Assembly (NCBI RefSeq): GCF_000717055.1
Contig: NZ_JNXI01000009.1
Coordinates: forward strand, 62,001 to 126,000
DNA length: 64,000 bases
Reading direction: 5' to 3'
DNA from: Streptomyces iakyrus
GTDB lineage: Bacteria > Actinomycetota > Actinomycetes > Streptomycetales > Streptomycetaceae
A model generated the notes under the pieces. It had not been told where the DNA came from. It worked only from the letters and a program-made list of their open reading frames with translations, and ran no database searches. A program made the position numbers and the translations under genes. Position 1 is the stretch's first letter. Each line of letters begins with the position of its first letter. Below, piece by piece: positions 1 to 9,328 of the stretch.

Positions 1-1306
1 CACCCTTGTGGAACGCGGTACGACCGGTGAGGCTGCCAACGTCTTCGTACAGTGCACCTGCAAGCACATCTCGGCCCGTTCCATGGCCGAGGCGATGGGC
101 CGCCGAGGCGAGCAGGAACTTCCTGCGTGCCGCGGTCATCACCCGCACCTGGGCAGCTTCGAGGAGTGCGGCGAGACAGTCCGCACGATCGCCCTGGGGG
201 CGACCAACAGCTGGTTCGCCTCCCAGCTCAGAGTGTTCAGCCTGCCCCGCGCCGACGAGCCCCTGGCCCAGGCGGTCCGCGAGCATTGGGGCTCCCTGCA
301 ACTGCTGGCCGCCGTTCCGGCCGAGGCGGCCAAGATGCTGCTCCCCACCCAGGCGTGCTGGCCCGAACTGGAGCCGTACGGCGTGGAAGCGGTGTGGAAG
401 GCGGTGACAGCGGAGGCAGCTGCTGTGGCGGAGCCGGCGGCCCATGAGTCCGAGGACGACGACTTCGACCTCTCCACACCCGAATGGCAGGCCTTCACGG
501 CCCCGCACAGGCACGAACTTCCCGACTTCACCACCGAGCACGAACGACTGCCCGAGAGCGCCAACGGGTGGCTTGAGCGCGTGGTCCTCGTCAACCGGCT
601 GCGAGAAGTCTCCGCGCTCACCGGCTTCACCAGAATCGACGCACCGGAGTGGCTGCCCCAGGAAGAGGATCTCTCGTCACCCGCCGCGCGTCTGAGCCGT
701 GAAGCGCCCACCTGGGTGCCCTGCGCGGAGCTCAGAGGGGAAGGCGTCTTCCTCTCCTTCCGCGAGGATCTGATCGCTGATTGGGAGAAGAGAACCGACG
801 TCAAGGCCCGTGAGAGGGTGCTGAAGGAGGGACACCGGAAGTGGTGTCGGGCCCGCGGCATCGACCATGAGTGGCCCGGAATCCGCTACGTACTGCTGCA
901 CACCTTCGCCCATGTCCTGATCCGCCAGTTCGCTCTGGAGTGCGGTTACGGTGCCTCCGGCATAGCGGAGCGCATCTACGCCCGTACCGGCAAGAACCCC
1001 ATGGCCGGGGTGCTCCTCTACACGGCGGCCCCGGACAGTGAAGGGACACTAGGCGGCCTGGTCTCCCTGGGCCGCAGGGAGCGTCTTGGCCCAGCCATTT
1101 CCCAGGCCTTCGAAGAGGCGAGACTGTGCAGCTCCGACCCCATGTGCTCGGAACACGACCCCCGTGTCCACGGACGCCTGCACGGCGCGGCGTGCCACGC
1201 CTGTCTCTTCGCTGCCGAAACGTCCTGCGAAAGAGGCAACCACTACCTGGACCGTGCCGTACTCGTCGAAACTCTGGCGGGTGATTTCGGAGCCTTCCGG
1301 CCGTGA
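1..1306 (+). CDS. drmB: DrmB-like DISARM protein with DUF1998 domain (5' truncated by window)
   Basis: The frame is open from base 2, so the true start lies upstream; the GTG at 8 is only the first start codon visible. About 434 residues remain. The N-terminal part has paired cysteines and a Cys/His cluster (CRGHHPHLG, residues 41-49 counted from that GTG) typical of a zinc-binding segment, followed by TNSWFASQLRVFSLP, which resembles the conserved segment before DUF1998. The C-terminal third matches DUF1998: HTFAHVLIRQF, GYGASGIAERIY, GVLLYTA and a late Cys-rich stretch (CHACLFAAETSCERGNHYLDR). In known DISARM systems drmB follows the helicase gene drmA and precedes the phospholipase-D-like drmC; here it overlaps a PLD-family gene by 4 nt (GTGA), which supports the call. 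The helicase and methyltransferase genes would lie left of the window. Function as anti-phage defence is inferred from family and context. Confidence 0.8.
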   Translation, partial: TLVERGTTGEAANVFVQCTCKHISARSMAEAMGRRGEQELPACRGHHPHLGSFEECGETVRTIALGATNSWFASQLRVFSLPRADEPLAQAVREHWGSLQLLAAVPAEAAKMLLPTQACWPELEPYGVEAVWKAVTAEAAAVAEPAAHESEDDDFDLSTPEWQAFTAPHRHELPDFTTEHERLPESANGWLERVVLVNRLREVSALTGFTRIDAPEWLPQEEDLSSPAARLSREAPTWVPCAELRGEGVFLSFREDLIADWEKRTDVKARERVLKEGHRKWCRARGIDHEWPGIRYVLLHTFAHVLIRQFALECGYGASGIAERIYARTGKNPMAGVLLYTAAPDSEGTLGGLVSLGRRERLGPAISQAFEEARLCSSDPMCSEHDPRVHGRLHGAACHACLFAAETSCERGNHYLDRAVLVETLAGDFGAFRP

Positions 1307-2046
1307 GCAGCCGCCTGCCCGCTCTTCTCGCCGAGCTGGGGGAGCGGCTCCCGGCCGAGCGGCTTGCGGCGTGGGCAACCGCACTGAGAGCGGCGGAGCA
1401 TCCCTACGACGTAGCACTCGACCAACTCGTGGAGGCTACTCCCGCCGCCGGTCTCGCTGTGGAGCTGAGGCGACTACGGCGGACTTGGCGGGAGGAGGCT
1501 CCCGAGCTGCCCGGCGCGGCACTCGCCCTGGCGCTTGACACAGTTGCTCGGACCGAGCTGTTCGATGCCGCGCGAAGTGATCTCGTCGTCAGCGGGCCGA
1601 CCAGTCCAGCCATTCCGGTCCGGCTCACACGGGGCATCGCCATCGACGTCATACGCTCAGCGCAGCAGACACTCCTCCTTGCCAGCTTCGCTGCCTACGG
1701 CATTACCGACCTGGTAACGGAACTCGGACAGGCAGTACAGCGTGGGGTCCTCATAGACGTCCTACTCGACGGCTCGACCGCGGCAGCACGCCCTTTCACA
1801 CCACTCAGGGACCAGATCCAGGTGTGGCTCCCGGCCGAAGGCTCGTCGATCGGCAGACTGCACGCGAAGGTCATCGCCGCTGATCGGCACACTGCCCTCT
1901 TGGGCAGCGCCAATCTCACGAACCGGGCCCTTGACGAGAACGTAGAAGTAGGCGTGATGCTGCGTGACCCGCGCCTTGTGGGCCGTCTGGTTGATCACTT
2001 TCGATGGTTGTCCAACAGGAGTACAGGCTTGCTGCGCCCCGGCTGA
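1303..2046 (+). CDS. drmC: DrmC-like phospholipase D family protein of DISARM
   Basis: This 247-residue protein starts at a GTG overlapping the drmB stop (GTGA), so it is translationally coupled. The C-terminal half is a PLD-fold domain with one HKD motif: H187, K189 and D194 in LHAKVIAADRHTALLGSANL, followed by TNRALDENVEVGV, the usual GSAN/E region. An upstream strand-rich segment (residues 115-160) fits the first half of the domain. A single HKD motif implies dimerisation, as in other single-motif PLD proteins. The N-terminal 100 residues are helical and unassigned. DrmC accompanies DrmA and DrmB in DISARM but has been reported as dispensable for protection in at least one system. It appears to be the last gene of the operon. 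Confidence 0.78.
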   Translation: MSSRLPALLAELGERLPAERLAAWATALRAAEHPYDVALDQLVEATPAAGLAVELRRLRRTWREEAPELPGAALALALDTVARTELFDAARSDLVVSGPTSPAIPVRLTRGIAIDVIRSAQQTLLLASFAAYGITDLVTELGQAVQRGVLIDVLLDGSTAAARPFTPLRDQIQVWLPAEGSSIGRLHAKVIAADRHTALLGSANLTNRALDENVEVGVMLRDPRLVGRLVDHFRWLSNRSTGLLRPG

Positions 2047-2251
2047 CGACCCCATCCAGAACGGTTCAGGCGTCGTCAAGCACAAATTGCCCTGTGCGCA
2101 GCGCACGCGCAAGGCCCGCGAGGCGCGGTCGCAAGCACCCACCAACACTTGAACCGCAGTGACAACTGCGAAATGGCGCGAAGGCCAACGTGTTCAGTGG
2201 GGAGTGAACGCGTACTGCTGTTGGTCGGATTCGGCTGCGAGCAGCAGGGCG

Positions 2252-3223
2252 TCACGTAACAGTCGGCTGGACCCTGTTGGTGAGCTTCCGCAAGGCCTCG
2301 TCTGGTGTGGGGGCCAGCAGCCAGACGCTGTCCATGCCGGCATGGACCGAGCCATCCTCCGCCATGGCCAGGTGCTGGTTCCCGCGGTCGCGCATGCCGA
2401 TCGGGTACAGATCGACGCCTGCCTGCTCAGCGAGGTCATCAATGATCTCCGCGTCCCAGAACGCGAGCAGCGGATCAAGCGAGAACTCCATCCACGGCAT
2501 CGAGTCCCGCGGCTCGCGGTAGGGCACGCCCACTGCTCCGAACTCCGCCAGGAAGCACCGCGCCGCGTCATGCATCTCGAACTCGCCGGTCTGCAGGAGG
2601 ATGCCCTCCCAGGTGTCCGTCGGAACCGAACGGCCCGGGAACCAGCCGCCCGCCCGCAGCACCCGGTCCGTCTCCTCGGACCAGCGAGTCCCGGCCTCCG
2701 GGCCGGTCTCCACCGTGTGCAGTCGCCTCCAGAAGGGGTGCTGGGGCGCTGGAGCGCCGGGCACCCAGAGGGCGGACCGGGCGCTCTGCGCCTCAACCAG
2801 GTAGGCCATCGCCTGGTCGATGGTCGAGGCCAGCAGTTCCACACCGTCCCTCACGAGGTAAAGGGCTCCGTCTTCGGTGATGCCCAGGAAACTGGCGCCC
2901 TCGTCCGCCGTGCCCACGGGGTAGAGGAGAGCTCCGGCTTCCCGGCTCGCCTTCGCGAAGCGCTCGTCCTGCCACTGGGCCTGGAGGGGATCGAACCGCA
3001 CGGCAGACGACGTGGTGATCGAGTCGGAGGGCAGGCCGTACGTCACCAGACCGCCGAATTCGGACATGAACCGGCGCGTGGCATCGTGGGCCAGGAAAGA
3101 GCCGCGCTCACCGAGGATCGCCTCCCAGGTGCCCGTCGGCACGGAACGGCCGGGCCGCCAACCGACGCGCCTCAGCACTTCCTCGGTCTGTGGGGACCAG
3201 CTCCGTGTCTGATCAGCACTCAC
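2252..3223 (-). CDS. Tandem-domain SUKH-3 family immunity-like protein
   Basis: This 323-residue protein has two homologous halves. Residues 7-145 and 179-315 both begin with W-S-x-x-T-x-x-V-L-R-x-x-G-W-x-P-G-R-S-V-P-T-x-T-W-E-x-I-L and contain an H-D-A-x-R-x-F-x-x-E-F-G segment, an FDPL/LDPL segment and a YPIG/YPVG segment. These are signatures of the SUKH-3 group of the SMI1/KNR4 superfamily. SUKH proteins commonly serve as immunity proteins against contact-dependent or polymorphic toxins, and tandem immunity domains are known. The GTG start overlaps the preceding small gene by 4 nt (GTGA). No toxin gene is visible next to it. Role as an immunity protein is inferred from the family. Confidence 0.75.
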   Translation of the reverse strand: MSADQTRSWSPQTEEVLRRVGWRPGRSVPTGTWEAILGERGSFLAHDATRRFMSEFGGLVTYGLPSDSITTSSAVRFDPLQAQWQDERFAKASREAGALLYPVGTADEGASFLGITEDGALYLVRDGVELLASTIDQAMAYLVEAQSARSALWVPGAPAPQHPFWRRLHTVETGPEAGTRWSEETDRVLRAGGWFPGRSVPTDTWEGILLQTGEFEMHDAARCFLAEFGAVGVPYREPRDSMPWMEFSLDPLLAFWDAEIIDDLAEQAGVDLYPIGMRDRGNQHLAMAEDGSVHAGMDSVWLLAPTPDEALRKLTNRVQPTVT

Positions 3224-3456
3224 TCACACCACCGTCCAAAACCGGACCGCTGCGGCTTCACCGGATCCCAGGGGCGTTCGCGCTCCGCGTCCCCAGCCCA
3301 GGCAGTGCCGTACGCGACCCCGCGCTGACCGGCGTCCGGCAGCTGCATCGCCCTCACGATCCGCGGAGACACCTCCGCCAGCGTGCAATGAAATGTCAGT
3401 CCGATCACCGTCCCGAGACCCGCCTCACCACTCTGCCGGGCCCACTTCCGGGACAT
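3220..3456 (-). CDS. Small hypothetical protein coupled to the SUKH gene
   Basis: A 78-residue ORF starting at ATG 3456, three bases after the stop of the upstream gene, and ending in a GTGA overlap with the SUKH-3 gene. The tight spacing on both sides supports real translation as part of a three-gene unit. I do not recognise the product. It is basic, ends in a Trp- and Cys-containing tail (FGRWCE), and has no signal peptide or membrane segment. It could be a truncated remnant that keeps translation coupled. Confidence 0.5.
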   Translation of the reverse strand: MSRKWARQSGEAGLGTVIGLTFHCTLAEVSPRIVRAMQLPDAGQRGVAYGTAWAGDAERERPWDPVKPQRSGFGRWCE

Positions 3457-3459
3457 CGA

Positions 3460-4107
3460 TCAACCCGTGAACCGGAACGTGGACGTGATCGCGTCGAAGA
3501 TGTCGAAGAAAGAGTCCGCGAGGTCCAGGACCTGGCTGCTGCCGGCGACCAGGGCGACCTTGCCCTCCTGCCCCGGCACCGGGATGTACGTCTGCATCAG
3601 CACGGCCCTGATCGTGCGGTTGAGCGCGTCGCCCGGTACGGCGATGTCCTCGATTCCGTGTGTGCGCGCGGCCGGGCCCACACCGGGGATGTCGACCGTC
3701 GTCACCTTGCGCCAGGAGTCGCCCTCCCGCTTGGCTTCCTTGACCGCGAGCTGGCTCGCGATGACCGACGGGTCGTTCGACAGCGGCTCGCCGCGCTGGT
3801 TGCGGCCGCCGACCAGGGAGACGGTCACCGAGCCGGTGATCGGCGTGTCCCCGCCGAAGTTCTCCGCCATACAGCCGCAGTACATTGCGCCCGACTTCCA
3901 GGCATCGGCAGCGGCCTTCTGGAGGAAGTCGACGTAGGTGCCCCGGTGCTGCTCCAACTCCGGGCGCTGCTGCACCCGTTCGTTCACCATCCGCCGGATC
4001 GAGTCGTCCCGCGACTCCGGCCGTACGTCGAACTCCCACCACGACTCCGGCACCTTGATCCGGAACCCGCCTCGCTCGACGGTCAGTGTCTCCATGTAGC
4101 GGGCCAT
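3460..4107 (-). CDS. Hypothetical protein of polymorphic-toxin-cluster type
   Basis: A 215-residue protein from ATG 4107, chosen because GGGGAG lies about 9 nt upstream; a longer start at 4146 has no site. Features seen: an N-terminal FRIKVPESWWEFDV, a central segment ITGSVTVSLV, and a C-terminal FFDIFDAITSTFRF tail. The combination (W after VPxS, a repeated beta-rich middle, a final FD-hydrophobic-TFRF) resembles a group of actinobacterial proteins found near type VII secretion and polymorphic toxin genes, perhaps with a PsbP/Mog1-like fold, but I cannot name the family with confidence. No signal peptide. It heads the unit leading into the 78-residue ORF and the SUKH-3 gene. Confidence 0.55.
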   Translation of the reverse strand: MARYMETLTVERGGFRIKVPESWWEFDVRPESRDDSIRRMVNERVQQRPELEQHRGTYVDFLQKAAADAWKSGAMYCGCMAENFGGDTPITGSVTVSLVGGRNQRGEPLSNDPSVIASQLAVKEAKREGDSWRKVTTVDIPGVGPAARTHGIEDIAVPGDALNRTIRAVLMQTYIPVPGQEGKVALVAGSSQVLDLADSFFDIFDAITSTFRFTG

Positions 4108-4155
4108 GACGCCGGTCTCCCCGTTCGCTCGATCACACGTGCGCACATCGTGCCA

Positions 4156-4434
4156 CTACTCGTCCAGCGTCCAGAACGGTGAGTCCCTCGGGGGTGCCGG
4201 CCGTACGGGATGCGTGCTGAAGTCGATGTCCGCGTCCGCATACGGATCTCCGACCGGGAGGCGCTTCCGGTGATCCGGAATGTAGTACGTCCCGTACGCC
4301 CAGTACTCCGGCAGCTCGTGGCCCATCAACTCCACGCCCCAGGCGGCCGACTCCCGCGTTCCGTACATCGCGTTGATCCTGGCGACCGCCTCCGCGCGGG
4401 AGACACCGTTCCGCTCCACCAGGACGTCCGTCAT
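4156..4434 (-). CDS. Small hypothetical protein
   Basis: Start taken at ATG 4434, giving 92 residues ([17 protein letters not shown]...). The longer frame extending to 4614 runs through the tuf terminator and has shadow-like composition. The N-terminal helix [14 protein letters not shown] looks like a small helical domain, followed by a Tyr/Trp-rich stretch (WAYGTYYIP) and a proline-rich, acidic tail. It lies 48 nt upstream of the next gene on the same strand and about 135 nt after the tuf terminator, so it probably heads the accessory operon. No function recognised. Confidence 0.5.
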   Translation of the reverse strand: MTDVLVERNGVSRAEAVARINAMYGTRESAAWGVELMGHELPEYWAYGTYYIPDHRKRLPVGDPYADADIDFSTHPVRPAPPRDSPFWTLDE

Positions 4435-4569
4435 CTCGCGGAAGCGTCTCGACAAAGGCCGGCGACTCCCGGGGGGAGCATTCCGGGGCCCCGCTCCCGG
4501 CCACTGCGCGACTGCCGCTCCGGCCCGGCCAAGCTGTCGGCAACCCGCCGGAGCAGGGCCGGAAACGGC

Positions 4570-4605
4570 AAAAGGACCCGCACGACCGAAGTCGTACGGG
4601 CCCCT
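4570..4605 (-). terminator. Rho-independent terminator after tuf
   Basis: On the minus strand a GC-rich stem (GGCCCGTACGAC pairing with its near-complement, loop TTCG) is followed by GGTCCTTTTG. It lies about 45 nt after the tuf stop and closes the str operon. Confidence 0.75.
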
Positions 4606-4648
4606 TCGAGCCACTCAGGTCAGTAGACCCTCAAGCCAGTCCGAAGAC

Positions 4649-5842
4649 TCACTTGTTGATCTTGGTGACCTGGCCGGCGCCCACGGTCCGGCCACCCTCA
4701 CGGATGGCGAACTTCAGGCCCTCCTCCATGGCGACGGGCTGGATGAGCTCCACCTTCATCTCGGTGTTGTCACCCGGCATGACCATCTCGGTGCCCTCGG
4801 GGAGGGTCACCACGCCGGTCACGTCCGTCGTACGGAAGTAGAACTGCGGGCGGTAGTTGTTGAAGAACGGCGTGTGGCGGCCACCCTCGTCCTTGGACAG
4901 GATGTAGGCCTGCGCCTCGAACTCGGTGTGCGGGGTGACCGAGCCCGGCTTGATGATGACCTGGCCGCGCTCGACGTCCTCGCGCTTGATGCCACGGAGG
5001 AGCAGACCGACGTTCTCACCGGCCTGGCCCTCGTCGAGGAGCTTCCGGAACATCTCGATACCGGTGACCGTGGTGGTGGTCTTCTCGGTCTTGATGCCGA
5101 TGATGTCGACGGTCTCGTTGACCTTCAGGACACCACGCTCGATACGGCCGGTGACGACCGTACCGCGACCGGTGATCGTGAAGACGTCCTCGATCGGCAT
5201 GAGGAACGGCTTGTCGACGTCACGCTCGGGCTCCGGGATCGCCGTGTCGACGGCGTTCATGAGCTCGAGAACCGAGTTGCCCCACTCCTTGTCGCCCTCA
5301 AGGGCCTTCAGAGCGGAGACCTTGACGACGGGAACGTCGTCGCCCGGGAACTCGTACTCGGAGAGGAGCTCACGGACCTCGAGCTCGACGAGCTCCAGGA
5401 TCTCCTCGTCGTCCACCATGTCGGCCTTGTTCAGGGCGACGACGATGTACGGAACGCCGACCTGGCGGGCCAGGAGCACGTGCTCCTTGGTCTGCGGCAT
5501 CGGGCCGTCGGTGGCGGCGACCACGAGGATGGCGCCGTCCATCTGCGCCGCACCCGTGATCATGTTCTTGATGTAGTCCGCGTGACCGGGGCAGTCGACG
5601 TGGGCGTAGTGACGCGTCTCGGTCTGGTACTCGACGTGCGCGATGGAGATGGTGATACCGCGCTGGCGCTCCTCAGGAGCCTTGTCGATCTGGTCGAAGG
5701 CCGAGGCCTCGTTCAGGTCCGGGTACGCGTCGTGCAGCACCTTGGTAATGGCGGCCGTGAGGGTCGTCTTACCGTGGTCGATGTGACCGATGGTGCCGAT
5801 GTTGACGTGCGGCTTAGTCCGCTCGAACTTCGCCTTCGCCAC
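4649..5842 (-). CDS. tuf: Elongation factor Tu
   Basis: This 397-residue GTPase delivers aminoacyl-tRNA to the ribosomal A site. Seen directly: P-loop GHIDHGKT (residues 19-26), the switch region with [14 protein letters not shown], the guanine-specificity motif NKAD, and C-terminal beta-barrel domains ending [10 protein letters not shown]. It is the last gene of the rpsL-rpsG-fusA-tuf order. The 156-nt gap after fusA contains a stem-loop and leaves room for the separate tuf promoter described in streptomycetes. The usual GHVDHGKT is GHIDHGKT here, as is common in actinobacteria. Length is normal. A second tuf-like gene, as in some Streptomyces, is not in this window. Confidence 0.98.
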   Translation of the reverse strand: MAKAKFERTKPHVNIGTIGHIDHGKTTLTAAITKVLHDAYPDLNEASAFDQIDKAPEERQRGITISIAHVEYQTETRHYAHVDCPGHADYIKNMITGAAQMDGAILVVAATDGPMPQTKEHVLLARQVGVPYIVVALNKADMVDDEEILELVELEVRELLSEYEFPGDDVPVVKVSALKALEGDKEWGNSVLELMNAVDTAIPEPERDVDKPFLMPIEDVFTITGRGTVVTGRIERGVLKVNETVDIIGIKTEKTTTTVTGIEMFRKLLDEGQAGENVGLLLRGIKREDVERGQVIIKPGSVTPHTEFEAQAYILSKDEGGRHTPFFNNYRPQFYFRTTDVTGVVTLPEGTEMVMPGDNTEMKVELIQPVAMEEGLKFAIREGGRTVGAGQVTKINK

Positions 5843-5920
5843 TGGGGTCCTCCTGTGGAGTGGTTCTGGTACGCCTTACTCATCGGCGCCAGGTGATCTT
5901 TGCTGGAAAGCCCGGGCCCC

Positions 5921-5955
5921 GGGGCACTCTCACCGCGATTGCGGCGGAATGCCCC
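5921..5955 (-). other. Stem-loop in the fusA-tuf gap
   Basis: On the minus strand TGGGGC-type and CGCCGC arms pair across an AATC loop (GGGGCA/TGCCCC and CACCGC/GCGGCG on the plus strand, one G-U pair in RNA). There is no clear U-tract. It could be a partial terminator or processing site between fusA and tuf. Confidence 0.45.
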
Positions 5956-5998
5956 TCAAGGCTCCGGAGTCAAGCCTACGGCGTGTAGACGCGGTGCG

Positions 5999-8125
5999 TT
6001 ACTCGCCCTTGGCCTTCGCGATGATCTCCTCGGCGACGTTCCGGGGAACCTCGGCGTAGGAGTCGAACTGCATGGAGTAGCTCGCACGGCCGGACGTCTT
6101 GCTGCGCAGGTCGCCGACGTAGCCGAACATCTCCGAGAGGGGCACGAGGCCCTTCACGACGCGGGCACCGGCCCGCTCCTCCATGGCCTGGATCTGACCA
6201 CGGCGGGAGTTGATGTCGCCGATGACCTCACCCATGTAGTCCTCGGGCGTGGTGACCTCGACGGCCATCATCGGCTCAAGGAGCACGGGGGACGCCTTAC
6301 GCGCGGCCTCCTTGAAGGCCTGCGAACCGGCGATCTTGAACGCGAGCTCGGAGGAGTCGACCTCGTGGTAGCCACCGTCGATGAGCGTGACGCGGACGCC
6401 CGTCATCTCGTAGCCGGCCAGGATGCCGAACTGCATGGCCTCCTGCGCACCGGCGTCCACCGAAGGGATGTACTCCTTCGGGATGCGGCCACCGGTGACC
6501 TTGTTCACGAACTCGTAGGAGGCGTCGCCGCCCTCGATCGGCTCGATCGCGATCTGCACCTTGGCGAACTGGCCGGTACCACCAGTCTGCTTCTTGTGCG
6601 TGTAGTCGACGCGCTCGACGGCCTTGCGGATCGTCTCACGGTAGGCGACCTGCGGCTTGCCGACGTTGGCCTCGACCTTGAACTCACGGCGCATACGGTC
6701 GACCAGCACCTCGAGGTGCAGCTCGCCCATACCACCGATGATGGTCTGGCCGGTCTCCTCGTCCGAGTGGACCTGGAAGGACGGGTCCTCCTCGGCCAGG
6801 CGCTGGATGGCGACACCCAGCTTCTCCTGGTCACCCTTGGACTTGGGCTCGATGGCGACCTGGATGACCGGCGCCGGGAAGTCCATGGACTCCAGGATCA
6901 CCGGGTTCTTGTCGTCGGACAGCGTCTCACCGGTGGTGGTCTGCTTCAGGCCCATGACGGCGACGATGTCGCCGGCGCCCACCGACTCGATCTCCTCACG
7001 CTTGTTCGCGTGCATACGGTAGATCTTGCCGATGCGCTCCTTCTTGCCCTTGACGGAGTTCAGCACGGCGGTGCCGGACTCCAGGCGGCCCGAGTAGACC
7101 CGGACGAAGGTGAGCTTGCCGAGGTGCGGGTCGCTCATGATCTTGAACGCGAGCGCGGCGAGGGGCTCGTCCTCCGACGGCTTGCGCGCGATGACCTGCT
7201 CCGGGTCCTTGACGTCGTGGCCCTCGATGGCCTCGACGTCGAGCGGGGTGGGCAGGTAGCGCACGACCGCGTCGAGCAGGGGCTGAACGCCCTTGTTCTT
7301 GAACGCGGTGCCGCAGAACACGGGGGTGACGGTGGTGCCGCCGCCCTTGCCGGACGCGATCGTGATACGGCGGATCGCGGCGTAGAGCTGCTCCACGGTG
7401 GGCTCGGTGCCCTCCAGGTACAGCTCCATCAGCTCTTCGTCGTTCTCGGCGACGGCCTCGAGCAGCTTGCCGCGGTACTCCTCGGCAGCCTCGGCGTGGG
7501 TGTCCGGGATGTCGACGGTGTCGTACATCTCGCCCTTGGTCGCCTCGGCCGACCAGACCAGGGCCTTCATCGTCACGAGGTCGATGACGCCCTTGAAGTC
7601 CGCCTCCGCACCGATCGGCAGCTGCATGACCAGCGGCTGCGCGCCCAGGCGGTCCGAGATCATGTCCACGCAGCGGTGGAACTCGGCGCCGGTACGGTCC
7701 AGCTTGTTGACGAAGCAGATACGCGGCACGCCGTAACGGTCGGCCTGACGCCACACCGTCTCGGACTGCGGCTCGACACCGGCGACACCGTCGAACACCG
7801 TCACGGCACCGTCGAGCACACGCAGGGAGCGCTCCACCTCGACGGTGAAGTCGACGTGACCCGGGGTGTCGATGATGTTGATGGTGTAGTCGTTGTCCTC
7901 GAGCGGCCAGTGACAGGTGGTCGCAGCAGACGTGATCGTGATGCCACGCTCCTGCTCCTGCTCCATCCAGTCCATGGTGGCGGCGCCGTCGTGGACCTCA
8001 CCGATCTTGTACGACACGCCCGTGTAGAACAGGATCCGCTCGGTGGTGGTCGTCTTGCCCGCGTCGATGTGGGCCATGATCCCGATGTTGCGGACCTTGG
8101 CCAGGTCAAGTGAAGTGGTAGCCAT
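5999..8125 (-). CDS. fusA: Elongation factor G
   Basis: This 708-residue ribosomal translocase GTPase has the P-loop [19 protein letters not shown] near residue 20, RGITIT in switch I, DTPGHVDF, and NKLDR for guanine recognition, followed by domains II-V ending in a canonical EF-G C-terminus ([16 protein letters not shown]). Start ATG 8125. It follows rpsG by 39 nt and precedes tuf, the normal str operon arrangement. Length and motifs are standard, so it is the main EF-G rather than a ribosome-protection paralogue such as TetM. Confidence 0.98.
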   Translation of the reverse strand: MATTSLDLAKVRNIGIMAHIDAGKTTTTERILFYTGVSYKIGEVHDGAATMDWMEQEQERGITITSAATTCHWPLEDNDYTINIIDTPGHVDFTVEVERSLRVLDGAVTVFDGVAGVEPQSETVWRQADRYGVPRICFVNKLDRTGAEFHRCVDMISDRLGAQPLVMQLPIGAEADFKGVIDLVTMKALVWSAEATKGEMYDTVDIPDTHAEAAEEYRGKLLEAVAENDEELMELYLEGTEPTVEQLYAAIRRITIASGKGGGTTVTPVFCGTAFKNKGVQPLLDAVVRYLPTPLDVEAIEGHDVKDPEQVIARKPSEDEPLAALAFKIMSDPHLGKLTFVRVYSGRLESGTAVLNSVKGKKERIGKIYRMHANKREEIESVGAGDIVAVMGLKQTTTGETLSDDKNPVILESMDFPAPVIQVAIEPKSKGDQEKLGVAIQRLAEEDPSFQVHSDEETGQTIIGGMGELHLEVLVDRMRREFKVEANVGKPQVAYRETIRKAVERVDYTHKKQTGGTGQFAKVQIAIEPIEGGDASYEFVNKVTGGRIPKEYIPSVDAGAQEAMQFGILAGYEMTGVRVTLIDGGYHEVDSSELAFKIAGSQAFKEAARKASPVLLEPMMAVEVTTPEDYMGEVIGDINSRRGQIQAMEERAGARVVKGLVPLSEMFGYVGDLRSKTSGRASYSMQFDSYAEVPRNVAEEIIAKAKGE

Positions 8126-8164
8126 AAGGCTTCAGTCTTCTCTCGGTCTCGATGTGGGTAGCGA

Positions 8165-8635
8165 CTACCAGCGGTAGTGCGCGAAGGCCTTGTTGGACTC
8201 GGCCATCTTGTGGGTGTCCTCGCGCTTCTTCACAGCGGCACCGAGGCCGTTGGAGGCGTCGAGAAGCTCGTTGAGCAGACGCTCGGTCATGGTCTTCTCG
8301 CGACGGGCGCGGGAGTAACCGACCAGCCAGCGCAGCGCGAGCGTGTTGGCGCGACCGGGCTTGACCTCGATCGGAACCTGGTACGTCGCACCACCGACAC
8401 GGCGGGACTTGACCTCAAGGGTCGGCTTGATGTTCTCCAGCGCGCGCTTCAGCGTGATGATCGGGTCGTTGCCCGTCTTCTCACGCAGACCCTCCATGGC
8501 GCCGTAGACGATGCGCTCGGCGGTGGAGCGCTTGCCGTTCAGCAGCACCTTGTTGATGAGGGAGGTCACCAGAGGAGAACCGTAGACCGGGTCGATGATG
8601 ACCGGGCGCTTCGGGGCGGGGCCCTTACGAGGCAT
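8165..8635 (-). CDS. rpsG: 30S ribosomal protein S7
   Basis: A 156-residue protein beginning [12 protein letters not shown], matching bacterial S7, an early-assembling 16S rRNA head protein and the usual translational repressor of its own operon in other bacteria. The [20 protein letters not shown] segment and the basic C-terminus ([15 protein letters not shown]) are typical. It starts two nt after the rpsL stop, so the two are likely translationally coupled. Confidence 0.98.
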   Translation of the reverse strand: MPRKGPAPKRPVIIDPVYGSPLVTSLINKVLLNGKRSTAERIVYGAMEGLREKTGNDPIITLKRALENIKPTLEVKSRRVGGATYQVPIEVKPGRANTLALRWLVGYSRARREKTMTERLLNELLDASNGLGAAVKKREDTHKMAESNKAFAHYRW

Positions 8636-8637
8636 TC

Positions 8638-9009
8638 TTACTTCTCCTTCTTGGCGCCGTAGCGGCTGCGGGCCTGCTTGCGGTTCTTGACACCCTGGGT
8701 GTCGAGCGAACCACGGATGATCTTGTAGCGAACACCCGGCAGGTCCTTCACACGGCCGCCGCGCACGAGCACGATGGAGTGCTCCTGCAGGTTGTGTCCC
8801 TCACCCGGAATGTAAGCGGTGACCTCGATCCCGCTGGTCAGACGCACACGCGCGACCTTACGCAGGGCCGAGTTCGGCTTCTTCGGGGTGGTCGTGAACA
8901 CACGCGTGCAGACGCCACGACGCTGAGGGGAACCCTCGAGTGCGGGCGTCTTGTTCTTCTCGACCTTGTCCTGCCGGCCCTTCCGGACCAGCTGCTGGAT
9001 CGTAGGCAC
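8638..9009 (-). CDS. rpsL: 30S ribosomal protein S12
   Basis: A 123-residue decoding-centre protein. The start is GTG 9009 ([12 protein letters not shown]), preceded by GGAG at a good distance; an ATG at 9057 would add 16 residues not found in S12. Lys43 (in TTPKKPNSA) and Lys88 (in GGRVKDLPG) are wild type, so no classical streptomycin-resistance change is present. First gene of the rpsL-rpsG-fusA-tuf operon. Confidence 0.97.
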   Translation of the reverse strand: MPTIQQLVRKGRQDKVEKNKTPALEGSPQRRGVCTRVFTTTPKKPNSALRKVARVRLTSGIEVTAYIPGEGHNLQEHSIVLVRGGRVKDLPGVRYKIIRGSLDTQGVKNRKQARSRYGAKKEK

Positions 9010-9201
9010 TACTTCTCCGGTTTCTGTGTGCCGAATGGTGAAGCTAACCTGGAACATCTCCGACCCACGCGGTCGGGTGTGTCGAACCCGCGGACTCCCG
9101 CCGCGAGGCAGAAACAGCGCAGATTACGGTGGCCAGTGTCGGCCCGCCGTGCGGTTCATGGCACACACGCGAGCCAGGGCACACCCCAGGCACAAGGTCT
9201 G

Positions 9202-9230
9202 AGCGTACCTACCGCATTCGCTGCGGTCAA
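9202..9230 (-). promoter_or_regulatory. Candidate rpsL operon promoter
   Basis: On the minus strand TTGACC is followed after 17 nt by TACGCT, a plausible HrdB-type -35/-10 pair. It lies about 190 nt upstream of the rpsL start and just after a T-rich end of the upstream gene. Identified by eye only. Confidence 0.45.
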
Positions 9231-9262
9231 AACAAATGGGCACCGCCCGCATCGCCAGGCGG
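9231..9262 (-). terminator. Weak terminator of the DUF1707 gene
   Basis: On the minus strand CCGCC/GGCGG arms (9243-9262) are followed by TGCCCATTTGTTTT. The stem is short, but the T-rich tail sits between the upstream gene and the rpsL promoter candidate. Confidence 0.35.
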
Positions 9263-9328
9263 GACATGTCAAGCCCCTCGGCCGTTGTCGATCTTCAATT
9301 CGTCGGCGAGTGTCCGATATGCATACCT

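Noticed and set aside
3190..4182. A 330-codon plus frame across the SUKH cluster
   Set aside because: Antisense to coupled minus-strand genes; composition is shadow-like.
5900..8113. A 737-codon frame opposite fusA
   Set aside because: Antisense shadow of fusA.
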